Positions 35,101 to 43,865 of a stretch of DNA of 64,000 nucleotides are shown piece by piece; within the stretch, counting starts at the first letter, position 1, and each line of letters opens with the position of its first letter. The notes under the pieces were generated by a model. It was not told the DNA's origin. It worked only from the letters and a program-made list of their open reading frames with translations, and ran no database searches. The DNA lies in assembly GCF_002272825.1 (NCBI RefSeq), contig NZ_MLAM01000003.1, positions 89,326 to 153,325 of the forward strand. Direction: 5' to 3'. The translations under genes were made by a program, and so were the position numbers. The DNA is from Helicobacter sp. 11S02596-1 (lineage in GTDB: Bacteria; Campylobacterota; Campylobacteria; Campylobacterales; Helicobacteraceae).

Positions 35101-35804
35101 TACTTGATTATGAATATGAATGTCTGGGGATTTATGTTTCTGGGCATCCTTTAGATGATTTCCAACAAGAAATCAAAGCCATCAAAGGCGTGGCAAAAAG
35201 CGTCGAAATCGATAAATTAGAGATTGGTTCGAATGCGATTTTTGTAGGCAAGATTTTAGACATCAAAAAAAAGATTGGCAAAAAAACCGGCAAGCCTTAT
35301 GGGACGGCTGATATTTTGGATTTCTATGGCAAGATTGATCTGATGTTGTTTGATAAACATCTCCAAGAGCTTGAAAATTTTGATACCAGCAAGCCATTGG
35401 TTTTCAAATGCAAGATTGAAGAGCGTGATGATGTAGCCCAGCTCCGTTTGCTTGAAATTATGAGCCTTGAAGATGCCAAAGGGCAAAAAGTGAAACTAAA
35501 ATATAAAGAAGTTGCAGAAATTACAGAAGTTAGCGAGGAGATTATCCCTTTGGATCTCAAACCCCAAGATTTTAGCGATGCGACCTGCCCGCTAGCTGTA
35601 GTGCTAAACAAGAACGCCAGTAGCAGTATTTTTGAAAAAATAAAATCTCAAGCCCAGATTTTTGGGGGCGAGCGGGAGCTTCGGGTGGTGATTGAAGATG
35701 ATGAGCAAGATTATATGTTTGTGAGCAATCTAAAAGTCAATAGCCAAATCAAGCAAAGTTTTTCTGAACTTTTGTGGGTGGATGTTTCAAGGGATATTTC
35801 GTGA
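32163..35804 (+). CDS. dnaE: DNA polymerase III alpha subunit
   Basis: This 1,213-residue catalytic subunit of the replicative polymerase has an N-terminal PHP domain starting YTHLHLHTEYSLLDG. Palm-domain signatures GPGRGSAAGSLVAFCL and LPDIDTDFCQRRR supply catalytic aspartates. Next come the finger motifs NAGKHAAALVV and GRPGPMESGM, a helix-hairpin-helix region and an OB-fold C-terminus (IGKKTGKPYGTADILD). The stop overlaps the GTG start of the pseudouridine synthase gene. Length and domain order are normal. Confidence 0.97.
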   Translation: MSYTHLHLHTEYSLLDGANKIKALAKKIKALGMKSVSMTDHGNMFGAIDFYTTMRKEGIKPIIGIETYLHNASDLGSKESKQRFHLCLYAKNEEGYKNLMYLSSMAFIEGFYYYPRINKKILREHSAGLICSSACLQGEVSWQLNTNNPRNVRLGAKGYEVAKEVALEYQDIFGDDFYIEIMRHGIADQSFIDEALIKISLETGIKLIATNDTHYTNQDDASAQEVAMCVAMAKTLDDKDRLKHSVKEFYVKSPEEMARLFADIPEALTNTQEIADKCTLQIDLKDEKNNPPTPPRFKFTQEYARKEGLDISDDASYFAHKAREGLKERLEIIPQEKHQAYKDRLEHEIEVINNMKFPGYMLIVWDFIRHAKENGIPVGPGRGSAAGSLVAFCLKITNIDPLKYDLLFERFLNPERVSLPDIDTDFCQRRRGEIIEYMIEKYGKYNVAQVITFGKMLAKGVIRDVARVLNMPYKEADDMAKLIPDKLGITLQGYEKNGEWVDGAWELEPKISELTQNNPLAKKVWEFSLMLEGLNRNAGKHAAALVVDSEKELWHKTPLYTSDKTGGAIVTQYSMKYLEPVDLIKFDFLGLKTLTVVDDALKLIAKRYQKNLDFLTIDTNDPEVYKTMQSGNTVGIFQVESGMFQGLNKRLRPSSFEDIVAIIALGRPGPMESGMVDDFVNRKHGLEPITYMFAELEPILKPTYGTIVYQEQVMQIVQTIGGFSLGEADLIRRAMGKKDAQIMADNKAKFALGAEQKGFDKRKAEELWELIIKFAGYGFNKSHSAAYAMVTFQTAYLKTYYEHEFMAAMLTSESVKTESVAKYIDEVKLLGIEVVSPHVNTSDLDFGVGDFSDEAGKPIKKIIFGLGAIKGAGEGPLKNIIEVRESGGKFKSLEDFISRVDFSKLTKRILEPLIKTGSLDGLGYTRATMLQNIDAICEAGRAKDKIKEMMAGSLFGDNQDDMQSIALDLNDIPECDVKTLLDYEYECLGIYVSGHPLDDFQQEIKAIKGVAKSVEIDKLEIGSNAIFVGKILDIKKKIGKKTGKPYGTADILDFYGKIDLMLFDKHLQELENFDTSKPLVFKCKIEERDDVAQLRLLEIMSLEDAKGQKVKLKYKEVAEITEVSEEIIPLDLKPQDFSDATCPLAVVLNKNASSSIFEKIKSQAQIFGGERELRVVIEDDEQDYMFVSNLKVNSQIKQSFSELLWVDVSRDIS

Positions 35805-36559
35805 GACTTAATCAATTTATTTCCCATCACACCAAATATTCACGCCGAGAAGCTGATGAACTCATTAAAGCAGGCAGGGTCAATGTCGAAAAAACCAAAG
35901 CGGATTTCAAAACCATTTTGCAGGAAAACCAGCGGGTTTTTATCGATGGGAAAATTATCAAACCCCAAAAAAGCGACCTCTACACGGTCATCGCTTATCA
36001 CAAACCAAAAGGTGAGATCGTAAGCAAAAAAGACGATCGCAATCGTCGGGTGATTTATGAATCTTTGGGGGCAAAATACGCCTCTTTTGTGCCGGTTGGT
36101 AGGCTGGATTTTGCCTCTGAGGGCGTGATTTTACTCACCGATAGCAAGAAAGTCGCGCGTGCCTTGATGGAGAGTGATTTGGAGCGTGAATATATCATCA
36201 AGGTAAAAGGCAATATCACACAAGAGGCGATAGAAGCGATGGAAACGGGGATTTGCCTCGAAAATGCCACAGCAGGCGCACACCCTAAAAATAAGATTGA
36301 AAAAATGGTATTTGCCCCTTTTGTCAAATATGAGATTGCCAAAAATGACGTGCATTTTTCAAAAATCAAAGTTATTATCAAAGAGGGCAAAAACAGGGAA
36401 TTACGGCGGTTTTTTGCGCATTTTAAAAACGATGTTTTGGATTTACGCCGTGTGCGTTATGGCTGGGTATCTTTGAATGCCTTGCCAGTAGGCAAAATGA
36501 GATTTTTAAATAAAGATGAATATAAATCCTTGCACCACTTTATGGGAAAATATGATTAA
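35801..36559 (+). CDS. rluB: 23S/16S rRNA pseudouridine synthase (RsuA/RluB family)
   Basis: This 252-residue protein starts at a GTG overlapping the dnaE stop (VRLNQFISHHTKYSRREAD), an S4 RNA-binding domain. The catalytic domain has the motif VGRLDFASEGVILLT with the essential aspartate and ends with KNRELRRFFAHF. Family members modify rRNA; RluB-like is favoured over RsuA by general resemblance only. A longer frame to 35774 lies inside dnaE. Confidence 0.88.
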   Translation: MRLNQFISHHTKYSRREADELIKAGRVNVEKTKADFKTILQENQRVFIDGKIIKPQKSDLYTVIAYHKPKGEIVSKKDDRNRRVIYESLGAKYASFVPVGRLDFASEGVILLTDSKKVARALMESDLEREYIIKVKGNITQEAIEAMETGICLENATAGAHPKNKIEKMVFAPFVKYEIAKNDVHFSKIKVIIKEGKNRELRRFFAHFKNDVLDLRRVRYGWVSLNALPVGKMRFLNKDEYKSLHHFMGKYD

Positions 36560-36624
36560 AATTTTTTTCTAAGCAAAAAGTAAGCATAATTCTGGGATTA
36601 TATTTTTTAAACGAGGAATAATTT

Positions 36625-37467
36625 ATGAAAAAACTGATTTTTGTTTCGGCATTATTGGCAATATTTTTTTATGGCTGTAGCGATCCTACCGAAGTCAAGC
36701 AAGATGATAGCCAAGAAATCCAATCGCTCAAGACAAATTGTGCCGCAGGGGATCTGGAAAGTTGTGCGAATCTGGGTGCAAAATATGCCTTAGGGCAAGA
36801 TCTCAAAAAAGATATCCACAGCGCAAAGATTTTATTTGAAAAATCTTGTGCGGGAGGCAACCCCACAGGTTGCTACAATCTCGGTGTGATTGATCGGGAT
36901 AAAAAAGACTACAAACAAGCACTTAAGAAATTTGAAGATTCGTGTGAAAAGGCATTTGGTCAGGCTTGCTATAGCGTGGGCGTGATGATTAAAAATGCTG
37001 AAGGTGTCGAACAAGACCTTGATGAGAGCGTGAAGATGTTTTCAAAGGCTTGCGATTTGAATAATGTCTATGGTTGCTTGGATGCTTGCGTGTTCTACAA
37101 AGATGACGCGCAGGGTGATAAAGCATTGCCTATGTGCCAGAAAGCCTGCGAACAAGGCAGTGGGGCAGGTTGTTTCAATGCGAGCGATTTGTATTTTACA
37201 AAATACAAGGACATTCCTAATACATTGGCGTATTCAAAACGTGCTTGTGATTTAGGCGTTGATCTGGCTTGCTCAAATGTCGGGTTTTTGTATGCTGAGG
37301 GCAAAGAGATCGCCCAAGACATCAAAGAAGCAGCTGTTTATTTTGACAAAGCGTGTTTGTTAGGCAATGAGCAGGCGTGCAAAAATGCTGAAACCATCAA
37401 ATCCCATTTAAGCAAAAACAATAAACAAGCCCCAGGGGAAGTCTCGAAGAATCTGAAAAAAAATTGA
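36625..37467 (+). CDS. Hcp-type Sel1-repeat lipoprotein
   Basis: This 280-residue exported lipoprotein has the signal MKKLIFVSALLAIFFYGC with a lipobox cysteine at 18. The rest is a chain of about seven Sel1-like repeats of roughly 36 residues, each with a cysteine pair in register (e.g. SCAGGNPTGCYNLG, ACDLNNVYGC). This is the disulfide-bridged pattern of the Helicobacter cysteine-rich proteins (Hcp), some of which bind penicillin or act on host immune cells. Specific function is unknown. The gene sits between rluB and yeiH. Confidence 0.85.
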   Translation: MKKLIFVSALLAIFFYGCSDPTEVKQDDSQEIQSLKTNCAAGDLESCANLGAKYALGQDLKKDIHSAKILFEKSCAGGNPTGCYNLGVIDRDKKDYKQALKKFEDSCEKAFGQACYSVGVMIKNAEGVEQDLDESVKMFSKACDLNNVYGCLDACVFYKDDAQGDKALPMCQKACEQGSGAGCFNASDLYFTKYKDIPNTLAYSKRACDLGVDLACSNVGFLYAEGKEIAQDIKEAAVYFDKACLLGNEQACKNAETIKSHLSKNNKQAPGEVSKNLKKN

Positions 37468-37566
37468 TTTTGTGTTGATTTTTTGAGGATTTTTGGTTTC
37501 AGATTATTTTATTCTGCTTTGTTGTAGAATAGCCTTGAGAAAATATTTTATGCAAAAGGCTATCAA

Positions 37567-38613
37567 ATGTGGGGCGCCAAAAAAACCGCGATTGCGAATA
37601 GTTATTTCAATGGGATGGTCCTTGTAGGGGTTATCTCCTTTGCTGCGTTGTATTTTGCCGGGAATGATTTTATCCAATCGATTCATCTATCCCCCTTGCT
37701 TATTGGCGTGATTATTGGGACGTTGGCTTCGCCAATTTTTCGCCGTGCCAAAAGAGCTACCGAAAAAGGCGTGGGTTTTAGTGCAAAAAAGCTTTTAAGA
37801 TTTGGCATTATTCTTTATGGGTTCAACGTTACATTGGGCGAGATTGCAAATCTTGGGCCAGCGCCGATTATCATTGCATTTATTGTGGTTGCCGTGATTT
37901 TTGCGGTGGGAACTTATATAGGTATCAAACTAGGTCTTGATAGGGATATTGCGATGTTAGTCAGTGGTGGGAGTGCTGTATGTGGGGCAGCAGCGGTCTT
38001 GGCACTCGAATCTTCGATCAAGTCCGAACCCTATAAAGGCGTTATCGCAGTCGGCACCGTGGTGGTCTTTGGTATCATCGCAATGTTTTTATACCCAATA
38101 TTTTATAACATCGGGATCATCCCTTTGAGTCCTGTGCAAGAGGGCATTTACATCGGTTCAACCCTGCACGAAGTCGCCAATGTCGTCGGTGCTGCGAGTT
38201 CGATTTCTCCAGAAGCCCAGAGCGTGGCAGTTACCATCAAGATGATCCGTGTGATTTTGCTTGTGCCATTGCTTTTGATTGTTTCTTATTTGGTCGCACA
38301 CAACTCCTCAGGCGGGAATCGCAGAAAAATCCATATCCCTTGGTTTGCTTTTTGGTTTTTGGGTGTGGTTTTGTTGCATTCTTATATTTATGAGCTTTCT
38401 GGTGGGGTGGTTTCAGAAGAGACTATTACGGGGCTTATCGATGGATTGCGGTATGTTTGCAATGTTTGTTTAGTGTTTGCGATGGTTGCTTTGGGCTTGC
38501 AAGTTGATCTCAAGAAATTTATCAACTCAGGAGGTAAGGCATTTACGTTAGCGTTGATATTGTTTGTTATCCTGATGGTTGGCGGATTTTTATTAGTCAA
38601 ATTTTTTGTATAA
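37567..38613 (+). CDS. yeiH: YeiH-family (UPF0324) membrane protein, putative sulfate/sulfonate exporter
   Basis: This 348-residue protein has about ten membrane segments. Signature stretches include VGFSAKKLLRFGIILYGF, GGSAVCGAAAVLALE and GSTLHEVANVVGA, typical of the UPF0324/Cons_hypoth698 family. Some members are called sulfate exporters on limited evidence. The start at 37567 has AAGG upstream. It is followed 12 bases later by trx2, suggesting co-transcription. It separates rluB from trx2, genes adjacent in H. pylori as I recall. Confidence 0.82.
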   Translation: MWGAKKTAIANSYFNGMVLVGVISFAALYFAGNDFIQSIHLSPLLIGVIIGTLASPIFRRAKRATEKGVGFSAKKLLRFGIILYGFNVTLGEIANLGPAPIIIAFIVVAVIFAVGTYIGIKLGLDRDIAMLVSGGSAVCGAAAVLALESSIKSEPYKGVIAVGTVVVFGIIAMFLYPIFYNIGIIPLSPVQEGIYIGSTLHEVANVVGAASSISPEAQSVAVTIKMIRVILLVPLLLIVSYLVAHNSSGGNRRKIHIPWFAFWFLGVVLLHSYIYELSGGVVSEETITGLIDGLRYVCNVCLVFAMVALGLQVDLKKFINSGGKAFTLALILFVILMVGGFLLVKFFV

Positions 38614-38625
38614 AAAGGAATAAAT

Positions 38626-38940
38626 ATGGTTGCAGTTATTGATCGTGCTAAGTTTGAAAATGAGGTCAAAACAGGTTCTGTTATAGTTGATTTTGGTGCA
38701 TCTTGGTGTCCAGATTGTCGGCGGATTGATCCTATTATGGAAGCGCTGGCAAAAGAATATGAGGGGAAAGTTAAGATTTTTAAAATCAATATTGACGCAG
38801 AAGAAGCGCTCAAAGATGAGCTTGGGGTCAGGAGAATCCCTACGCTTATTTTTTACAAAGATGGTCAAGAAGTTGGCGAAAGACTTGTAGAGCCTGACAA
38901 TAAACTTCCGATAGAAACCGCTTTGAAAAAGATTTTATAA
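38626..38940 (+). CDS. Thioredoxin-like protein with CPDC active site (Trx2)
   Basis: This 104-residue thioredoxin fold protein has active site WCPDC (Cys28, Cys31) in place of WCGPC. The cis-proline loop RRIPTLIF is present. It corresponds to H. pylori Trx2 (HP1458 from memory), a second thioredoxin linked to oxidative and nitrosative stress. AAGGA precedes the ATG. Module A copy 11 starts five bases after the stop in sense. Confidence 0.9.
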   Translation: MVAVIDRAKFENEVKTGSVIVDFGASWCPDCRRIDPIMEALAKEYEGKVKIFKINIDAEEALKDELGVRRIPTLIFYKDGQEVGERLVEPDNKLPIETALKKIL

Positions 38941-38945
38941 TTTTT

Positions 38946-39010
38946 ACTCGATTCGATAAATTGAATCTGAAGACCACTGCGGGCGGGAGACCCGCCCTGC
39001 GTTCCTAAAG
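38946..39010 (+). repeat. Hairpin repeat module A, copy 11
   Basis: Stem 1 is GATTC/GAATC and stem 2 is GGGCGGG/CCCGCCC with a three-base loop. It starts five bases after the trx2 stop. Confidence 0.85.
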
Positions 39011-39066
39011 CTACCATCTCACACCCAGCCAGAGGTTGTGCGTTCGAGATAAATTTCTAAGGTTTT
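39011..39066 (+). repeat. Hairpin repeat module C, copy 5
   Basis: Outer stem ATCTC/GAGAT. The inner region CACACCCAGCC/GGTTGTGCG pairs with interruptions. The tail is TTTCTAAGGTTTT. Confidence 0.75.
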
Positions 39067-39077
39067 CATTATTTCAA

Positions 39078-39145
39078 ACTCGATTTATTTGCGTGAATCT
39101 GAAGACCGCTACGCAAGATGTGAAATCTTGCTTTGCTCCTAAAGT
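39078..39145 (+). repeat. Hairpin repeat module A, copy 12
   Basis: Stem 1 is GATT/AATC and stem 2 is GCAAGAT/ATCTTGC. The linker CTGAAGACCGCT and tail GCTCCTAAAGT are exact. Confidence 0.82.
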
Positions 39146-39162
39146 TATTTTACCCACCCACC

Positions 39163-39210
39163 CGAGTTATATCCTGCTTCATAAGATAAAATCTTATTGC
39201 ATTGCTAAAA
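39163..39210 (+). repeat. Module D, degenerate copy 2
   Basis: It begins GAGTTATATCCTGC like copies 3 and 4, but the 3' half is rearranged. AAGAT/ATCTT still pairs. It runs up to the stop of the minus-strand gene at 39221. Confidence 0.5.
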
Positions 39211-39220
39211 AATCAAGCGA

Positions 39221-40459
39221 TTATTTGACCGCCTCAAACACCGCACCTCGCGCACGATAAAGGGTATTGATATATTGGACTTGATTGTTATCGATGAGTT
39301 CTGAGAAAAATTTATTGATTTTGGCATCTTGAAAATCAAAAAACATTTCGACCCCAATGGCTGTGGAATAATTCACCCAATCATAGCGCAAATCACTGCT
39401 AAGCAACGCGCCGTATTCAATCAATTTTTGATTCGTATTTCCAATCGCACTCACCACATAAAAATTTTGCCTATCCTTTGGCTGGACAAGCATCAAAATC
39501 GAGGGGCTATAGTTGATTTGAACGGATAGAATCTTGGAGGGTTTTTTGGTAGAAAAAGCCAATTGCGACAGCATTAAGCCACTTTTGACCACAGGCGTAT
39601 TCAAAATCACCACGCTATTTTCTAAAAAATTCTCTTGATTTTTGAGATTTCTGGCAAAAGTCGCTGCTTGTTGGGAGGTTACAACATCTTTATATACAAC
39701 ATTAGAATCCAAATCATCCAAAATATTCCCCAATGTCGAACCCACAGGGCTATCATCATCATATTCGACCACGGAAGCACTGCCTGCTAGTGCGGTGATT
39801 GTTTGCATTTGTGCATAATAATCAATCCCCCCAAAAACCAGCTTAGATGGGAGTTTCAAAGATTTTTGAAGCTGGTTTTTATTCACGGTTGGGATATAGG
39901 TAGGGAGGCTAATATACGTGCTTTGAATAAAATTTTCAACGCCAGCTTGCGTTAAGATAGCGATTACAAATTCATACCGCTCTTGTTCGATTTTGCTATA
40001 TGCCTCACTCAAATCCAAAGGATCTTCGCTCCCACTATCAAAAACCTTGAAATCAAAATCCCCGCCACGTGTCATCAAATACGCCAAAATCGTATCGATA
40101 CTCGCAACCGAATACCGCCCGACGATTTTTTTGGGGATAAGCAATGCGATTTTTACTTTCGAACTCTTTTTGTCTTGATACACCGAACTTTGCATAAACG
40201 AATCAATCTTAGATAGCGCAACGGCTAGATTTGCCCGAAGCTCGATATTTTGGGTGTCATTTTTGAACTTGGCTACAAATGAAAAAATCTTGCCCTCATT
40301 GTAAAGTTTTTCCAAACATTTCTCATCGCATTTTTCGGTGCTAATATCGACAACCTCTTGCTTGGGTAAAGGCAATGGTGAGATGATATAGCTTTTGGCA
40401 AACAGCTGGGTGTCAAAAATCGCAACCAAAACGCTCAAAATGATCCATTTATTTTTCAT
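39221..40459 (-). CDS. Exported protein of unknown function, periplasmic-binding-like
   Basis: This 412-residue protein begins MKNKWIILSVLVAIFDTQLFAK, a Sec signal peptide. The start at 40459 has AAGGGG upstream and overlaps the previous gene by four bases (ATGA). KVKIALLIPKKIVGRYSVASID and later alternating hydrophobic strands recall the type 1 periplasmic-binding fold (LppC/PBP1-like), but no motif proves it. A CDEKC cysteine pair is near the N-terminus. I do not recognise a named family. Confidence 0.65.
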   Translation of the reverse strand: MKNKWIILSVLVAIFDTQLFAKSYIISPLPLPKQEVVDISTEKCDEKCLEKLYNEGKIFSFVAKFKNDTQNIELRANLAVALSKIDSFMQSSVYQDKKSSKVKIALLIPKKIVGRYSVASIDTILAYLMTRGGDFDFKVFDSGSEDPLDLSEAYSKIEQERYEFVIAILTQAGVENFIQSTYISLPTYIPTVNKNQLQKSLKLPSKLVFGGIDYYAQMQTITALAGSASVVEYDDDSPVGSTLGNILDDLDSNVVYKDVVTSQQAATFARNLKNQENFLENSVVILNTPVVKSGLMLSQLAFSTKKPSKILSVQINYSPSILMLVQPKDRQNFYVVSAIGNTNQKLIEYGALLSSDLRYDWVNYSTAIGVEMFFDFQDAKINKFFSELIDNNQVQYINTLYRARGAVFEAVK

Positions 40460-41091
40460 AATATCCCCTTTGCTAATAAAAAATGTTGCCACGCTTCTTT
40501 TTTCAACGAAGGATTTTTAAGTAGCTCATTCAAAGAATACGTTGCTAAAAATGCCTTGTTATTTTGGGTAAAAATACTGCCAGCACATTTTTCAAAATCC
40601 AATCCAAATAAATGCTCCAGCACGCTATCGCCCATCAAAAGGATAATCTTGGTGTATTGGGAGAGGATTTGTTCGTTCAAATACTGCTTGCAAACCAAGA
40701 TTTCCGCCTCAGAGACTTTGAGATTGCTCTCATTGCATTTCACTAAGGACAAAAGCCCATATTCTTGCGATCGCAATCCAAATACGTTTTGGATAATATT
40801 TTGAAACATTTTTGAACTTTTATTTTCCAAAAATGCCCCCGAGGCATCCACTAAAGGTAGCTGTGTGACAAAAATGATTTTAGCCTCTCTTGGCAAAATC
40901 CCAAACGCTGGCTTTGCCCCCTTGCTCCGATCGCACAGCGTGCAATGAGAAATAATATCGTGCAAGGAGCTTTTGGGAATCTTGAGGCTTTCTTCGCTGG
41001 GTTTGAGGTTGATATTTTCGATATAAGAAACCCCAAACATCTTTTGATAATACAAAAACCTCAGATGAAAAATTTTTTGAATATCTTGCAT
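40456..41091 (-). CDS. Uracil-DNA glycosylase-superfamily protein with retained Fe-S cysteines
   Basis: This 211-residue protein follows the family 4/5 UDG layout. CTLCDRSKGAKPAFG corresponds to the first cysteine pair and VKCNES-x-ILVCKQYL to the second, the set that holds a 4Fe-4S cluster. YTKIILLMGDSVLEHLFG matches the family core. The expected catalytic GEAPG-type motif is TQLPL here, and the C-terminal HPS-type motif is TYSL. It may be a divergent or non-catalytic member. The start is uncertain; no clear ribosome-binding site precedes it. Confidence 0.6.
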   Translation of the reverse strand: MQDIQKIFHLRFLYYQKMFGVSYIENINLKPSEESLKIPKSSLHDIISHCTLCDRSKGAKPAFGILPREAKIIFVTQLPLVDASGAFLENKSSKMFQNIIQNVFGLRSQEYGLLSLVKCNESNLKVSEAEILVCKQYLNEQILSQYTKIILLMGDSVLEHLFGLDFEKCAGSIFTQNNKAFLATYSLNELLKNPSLKKEAWQHFLLAKGIL

Positions 41092-41110
41092 TAAGACTGC
41101 TTAGATTTTT

Positions 41111-42523
41111 TCAATCTTTATTTTTTTTATACATATGCGGGTTGATCATATTTTGGGGTTTAAAAATCTCATCAAGCTGTTCTTTATTGAGTAGTCCCCG
41201 ACTCAATGCGATGTCATAAACATTTTTGCCCGTAGCAAGCGATTCTTTGGCAATCGAAGCGGAATTTTCATACCCGATATAAGGATTGAGCGCCGTAACG
41301 ATACCAATGCTATTATGCACAAAATTTTTGCAAATATCTTCATTGGCTGTGATACCATCGATACATTTATGCGCGAGCGTAACCATCGCACGATTAAGCA
41401 TAACGATGGAATTAAACAGGCTATAAGCGATCACGGGTTCAAAGACATTGAGCTGGAGTTGCCCGCCCTCAGCTGCCATCGTTACGGTGATGTCATTGCC
41501 AATCACAGCAAAGCAAACCTGATTAACCACCTCGGGGATCACAGGATTTACCTTGCCGGGCATTATCGAACTGCCTGGTTGCATTTTGGGGAGATTGATT
41601 TCATTCAAGCCCGCACGAGGACCAGAACTTAACAAGCGCAAATCATTACAGATTTTAGAAAGCTTCACAGAAACCCTTTTGAGCACACCGCTGATCTGCA
41701 CATAAGACCCCGTGCTTTGCGTCGCTTCTATCAGATCGGTAGCGGTGATAAAGGGTCTGCCGGTAACTTCTTGCACCTTTTGTTCAACGATATTTTTATA
41801 ATCGGGGTGCGAATTGATACCTGTGCCAATCGCTGTCCCGCCTAGATTGATAATCCGCACCAAATTTCTAGCGTCCAAAACCCGTTCGATGTCTTTATTT
41901 ATCATCAATTCAAATGCCTTAAACTCTTGCCCCAAGGTCATCGGCACGGCATCTTGGAGCTGGGTTCTGCCCATTTTCAAAATATCTTTAAACTCTTCGG
42001 CTTTATTGGAAAATGATTCTTTCAATATCCGCATCGATTCAGTCAGCCCGCTTAATCGCTCATATAGGGCGATTCTAAGCGCTGTGGGGTAGGCGTCATT
42101 GGTTGATTGGGAAAGATTGACGTGATCATTGGGGTGGCAATATTCATATTGCCCTTTTTTGTGTCCCATCAATTCCAATGCGATATTAGCAATAACTTCA
42201 TTGGCATTCATATTCGTGCTTGTGCCTGCCCCCCCTTGGATCATATCGACAACAAATTGATCGTGGTATTCTCCAGCTAATATCTTATCGCAAGCCCGAC
42301 AAATGGCGTCTTTGATAGCCTCATCGAGCAATCCAAGCTCGTGATTGGCTAATGCGGCAGCTTTTTTGACTTGGGCGAGGGCGTTGATAAAAATGGGGAA
42401 ATCAGCAAGCTTTTCGTTGGTGATATGAAAATTCTCAACCGCTCGAAATGTTTGTATCCCATAATAAACGCTATCATCAATCTCTAATTCACCAATAAAA
42501 TCGTGTTCTTTTCTTTTAGACAT
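41111..42523 (-). CDS. aspA: Aspartate ammonia-lyase
   Basis: This 470-residue tetrameric enzyme converts aspartate to fumarate and ammonia, an important route for amino-acid use in epsilonproteobacteria. The superfamily signature GSSIMPGKVNPVIPE is exact, and TSTNMNANEVIAN, GRTQLQDAVP and LSQSTNDAYP are in place. AGGAG precedes the ATG. It lies next to murA as in H. pylori. Confidence 0.97.
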   Translation of the reverse strand: MSKRKEHDFIGELEIDDSVYYGIQTFRAVENFHITNEKLADFPIFINALAQVKKAAALANHELGLLDEAIKDAICRACDKILAGEYHDQFVVDMIQGGAGTSTNMNANEVIANIALELMGHKKGQYEYCHPNDHVNLSQSTNDAYPTALRIALYERLSGLTESMRILKESFSNKAEEFKDILKMGRTQLQDAVPMTLGQEFKAFELMINKDIERVLDARNLVRIINLGGTAIGTGINSHPDYKNIVEQKVQEVTGRPFITATDLIEATQSTGSYVQISGVLKRVSVKLSKICNDLRLLSSGPRAGLNEINLPKMQPGSSIMPGKVNPVIPEVVNQVCFAVIGNDITVTMAAEGGQLQLNVFEPVIAYSLFNSIVMLNRAMVTLAHKCIDGITANEDICKNFVHNSIGIVTALNPYIGYENSASIAKESLATGKNVYDIALSRGLLNKEQLDEIFKPQNMINPHMYKKNKD

Positions 42524-42593
42524 AATAAAAACTCCTATTATTTTTTTATCAAAACATACAACCGATTATATTCAAACAAATCCAATAATATTT

Positions 42594-43862
42594 TTATTGT
42601 TCTTTTGCCCGCTGGATATGTGCGCCCAAGCCAGATAGCTTTTCTTCAAGGCGCTCATAGCCTCTATCAAGATGATAGATCCGATGGATTTGGGTCTGCC
42701 CGCTAGCAACAAGACCGGCTAAAACCAACGCCGAAGAAGCCCGCAAATCCGTAGCCATCACATCCGCACCGATGAGTTCTTCCCCGCCGGTGATTTTGGC
42801 GACATTGCCCCGCAGCGTGATATTTGCCCCAAGCCGTTGGAGTTCGCTCACGTGCATAAAGCGATTTTCAAACAAACGTTCTTCAATCGAGCTACTGCCC
42901 TCACATTGGGTGGCGAGCGCCATAAATTGCGCTTGCAAATCTGTAGGGAAACCCGGGTATTCTGTCGTAATCATCTCAAAAGCCTTGCGTTTCTTAGCGG
43001 GGGTGATTGTGATAGCGTTTGGTTGTGTTTCTATGCCAAAGCCGATTTCACAAAGTTTATTACTCACCGCTTCCAAATGGGCGGGTAAGACATTTAAAAG
43101 CGAGATGGCAGAATTTGTGATCGCCCCTGCGCACAGATATGTCCCTGCTTCGATTCGATCAGGGATCACCGAGATGGCTTTGAAATCAAGCAGTTCCCCT
43201 TCACTCCCCCGCACAATCAATTCATTGCTCCCCACCCCAGCAATCTCAATGCCTGCATTTTGGAGAATCTCACAAAGCTGGATGACTTCGGGTTCTTTAG
43301 CCGCATTGACGATTTTGGTAACTCCTTTTGCCAATGCCGCTGCCATCAAGACATTTTCCGTGCCTGTTACGGTGATTTTGTCAAATATAATATCCCCGCC
43401 TTTTAGCCCGTCTGGGGCGCTAGCGACGATATATCCCCCACTGATTGAGATTTTTGCACCCATTTTTTCCATCGCCTTGATATGCAAATCCACTGGTCTT
43501 GCCCCTATCGCACAGCCACCGGGCAAACTCACCTCGCATTTGCCAAATCGTGCCAACAAAGGACCTAAAACCAATATCGAAGCCCGCATTTTCCGCACAA
43601 TATCATAAATCGCTTTGGTATGGATAATCCGCTCCGAACAGATGGTGATTTCATTAGACGAAGTCCATTGTATCTCCGATCCTAAATGCTCCAAAAGCTT
43701 TGCTAAGGTTTTGACATCAGCAACATCGGGTAAATTGGAGATCCTCAAAGGATTTTTGCATAATAGCGCACTCGCTAAAATCGGTAAAGCCGAATTTTTA
43801 GCCCCTGATATGCGGACCTCGCCTGCTAATGCCTTGCCACCTCTGATTTGCAAACAATCCAT
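42594..43862 (-). CDS. murA: UDP-N-acetylglucosamine 1-carboxyvinyltransferase
   Basis: This 422-residue enzyme performs the first committed step of peptidoglycan synthesis. The active-site cysteine is present as Cys117 in [16 protein letters not shown], so the typical fosfomycin target residue is retained. [14 protein letters not shown] and [13 protein letters not shown] are diagnostic. AAGGTGAG precedes the ATG. Length is normal. Confidence 0.97.
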   Translation of the reverse strand: MDCLQIRGGKALAGEVRISGAKNSALPILASALLCKNPLRISNLPDVADVKTLAKLLEHLGSEIQWTSSNEITICSERIIHTKAIYDIVRKMRASILVLGPLLARFGKCEVSLPGGCAIGARPVDLHIKAMEKMGAKISISGGYIVASAPDGLKGGDIIFDKITVTGTENVLMAAALAKGVTKIVNAAKEPEVIQLCEILQNAGIEIAGVGSNELIVRGSEGELLDFKAISVIPDRIEAGTYLCAGAITNSAISLLNVLPAHLEAVSNKLCEIGFGIETQPNAITITPAKKRKAFEMITTEYPGFPTDLQAQFMALATQCEGSSSIEERLFENRFMHVSELQRLGANITLRGNVAKITGGEELIGADVMATDLRASSALVLAGLVASGQTQIHRIYHLDRGYERLEEKLSGLGAHIQRAKEQ

Positions 43863-43865
43863 ATC

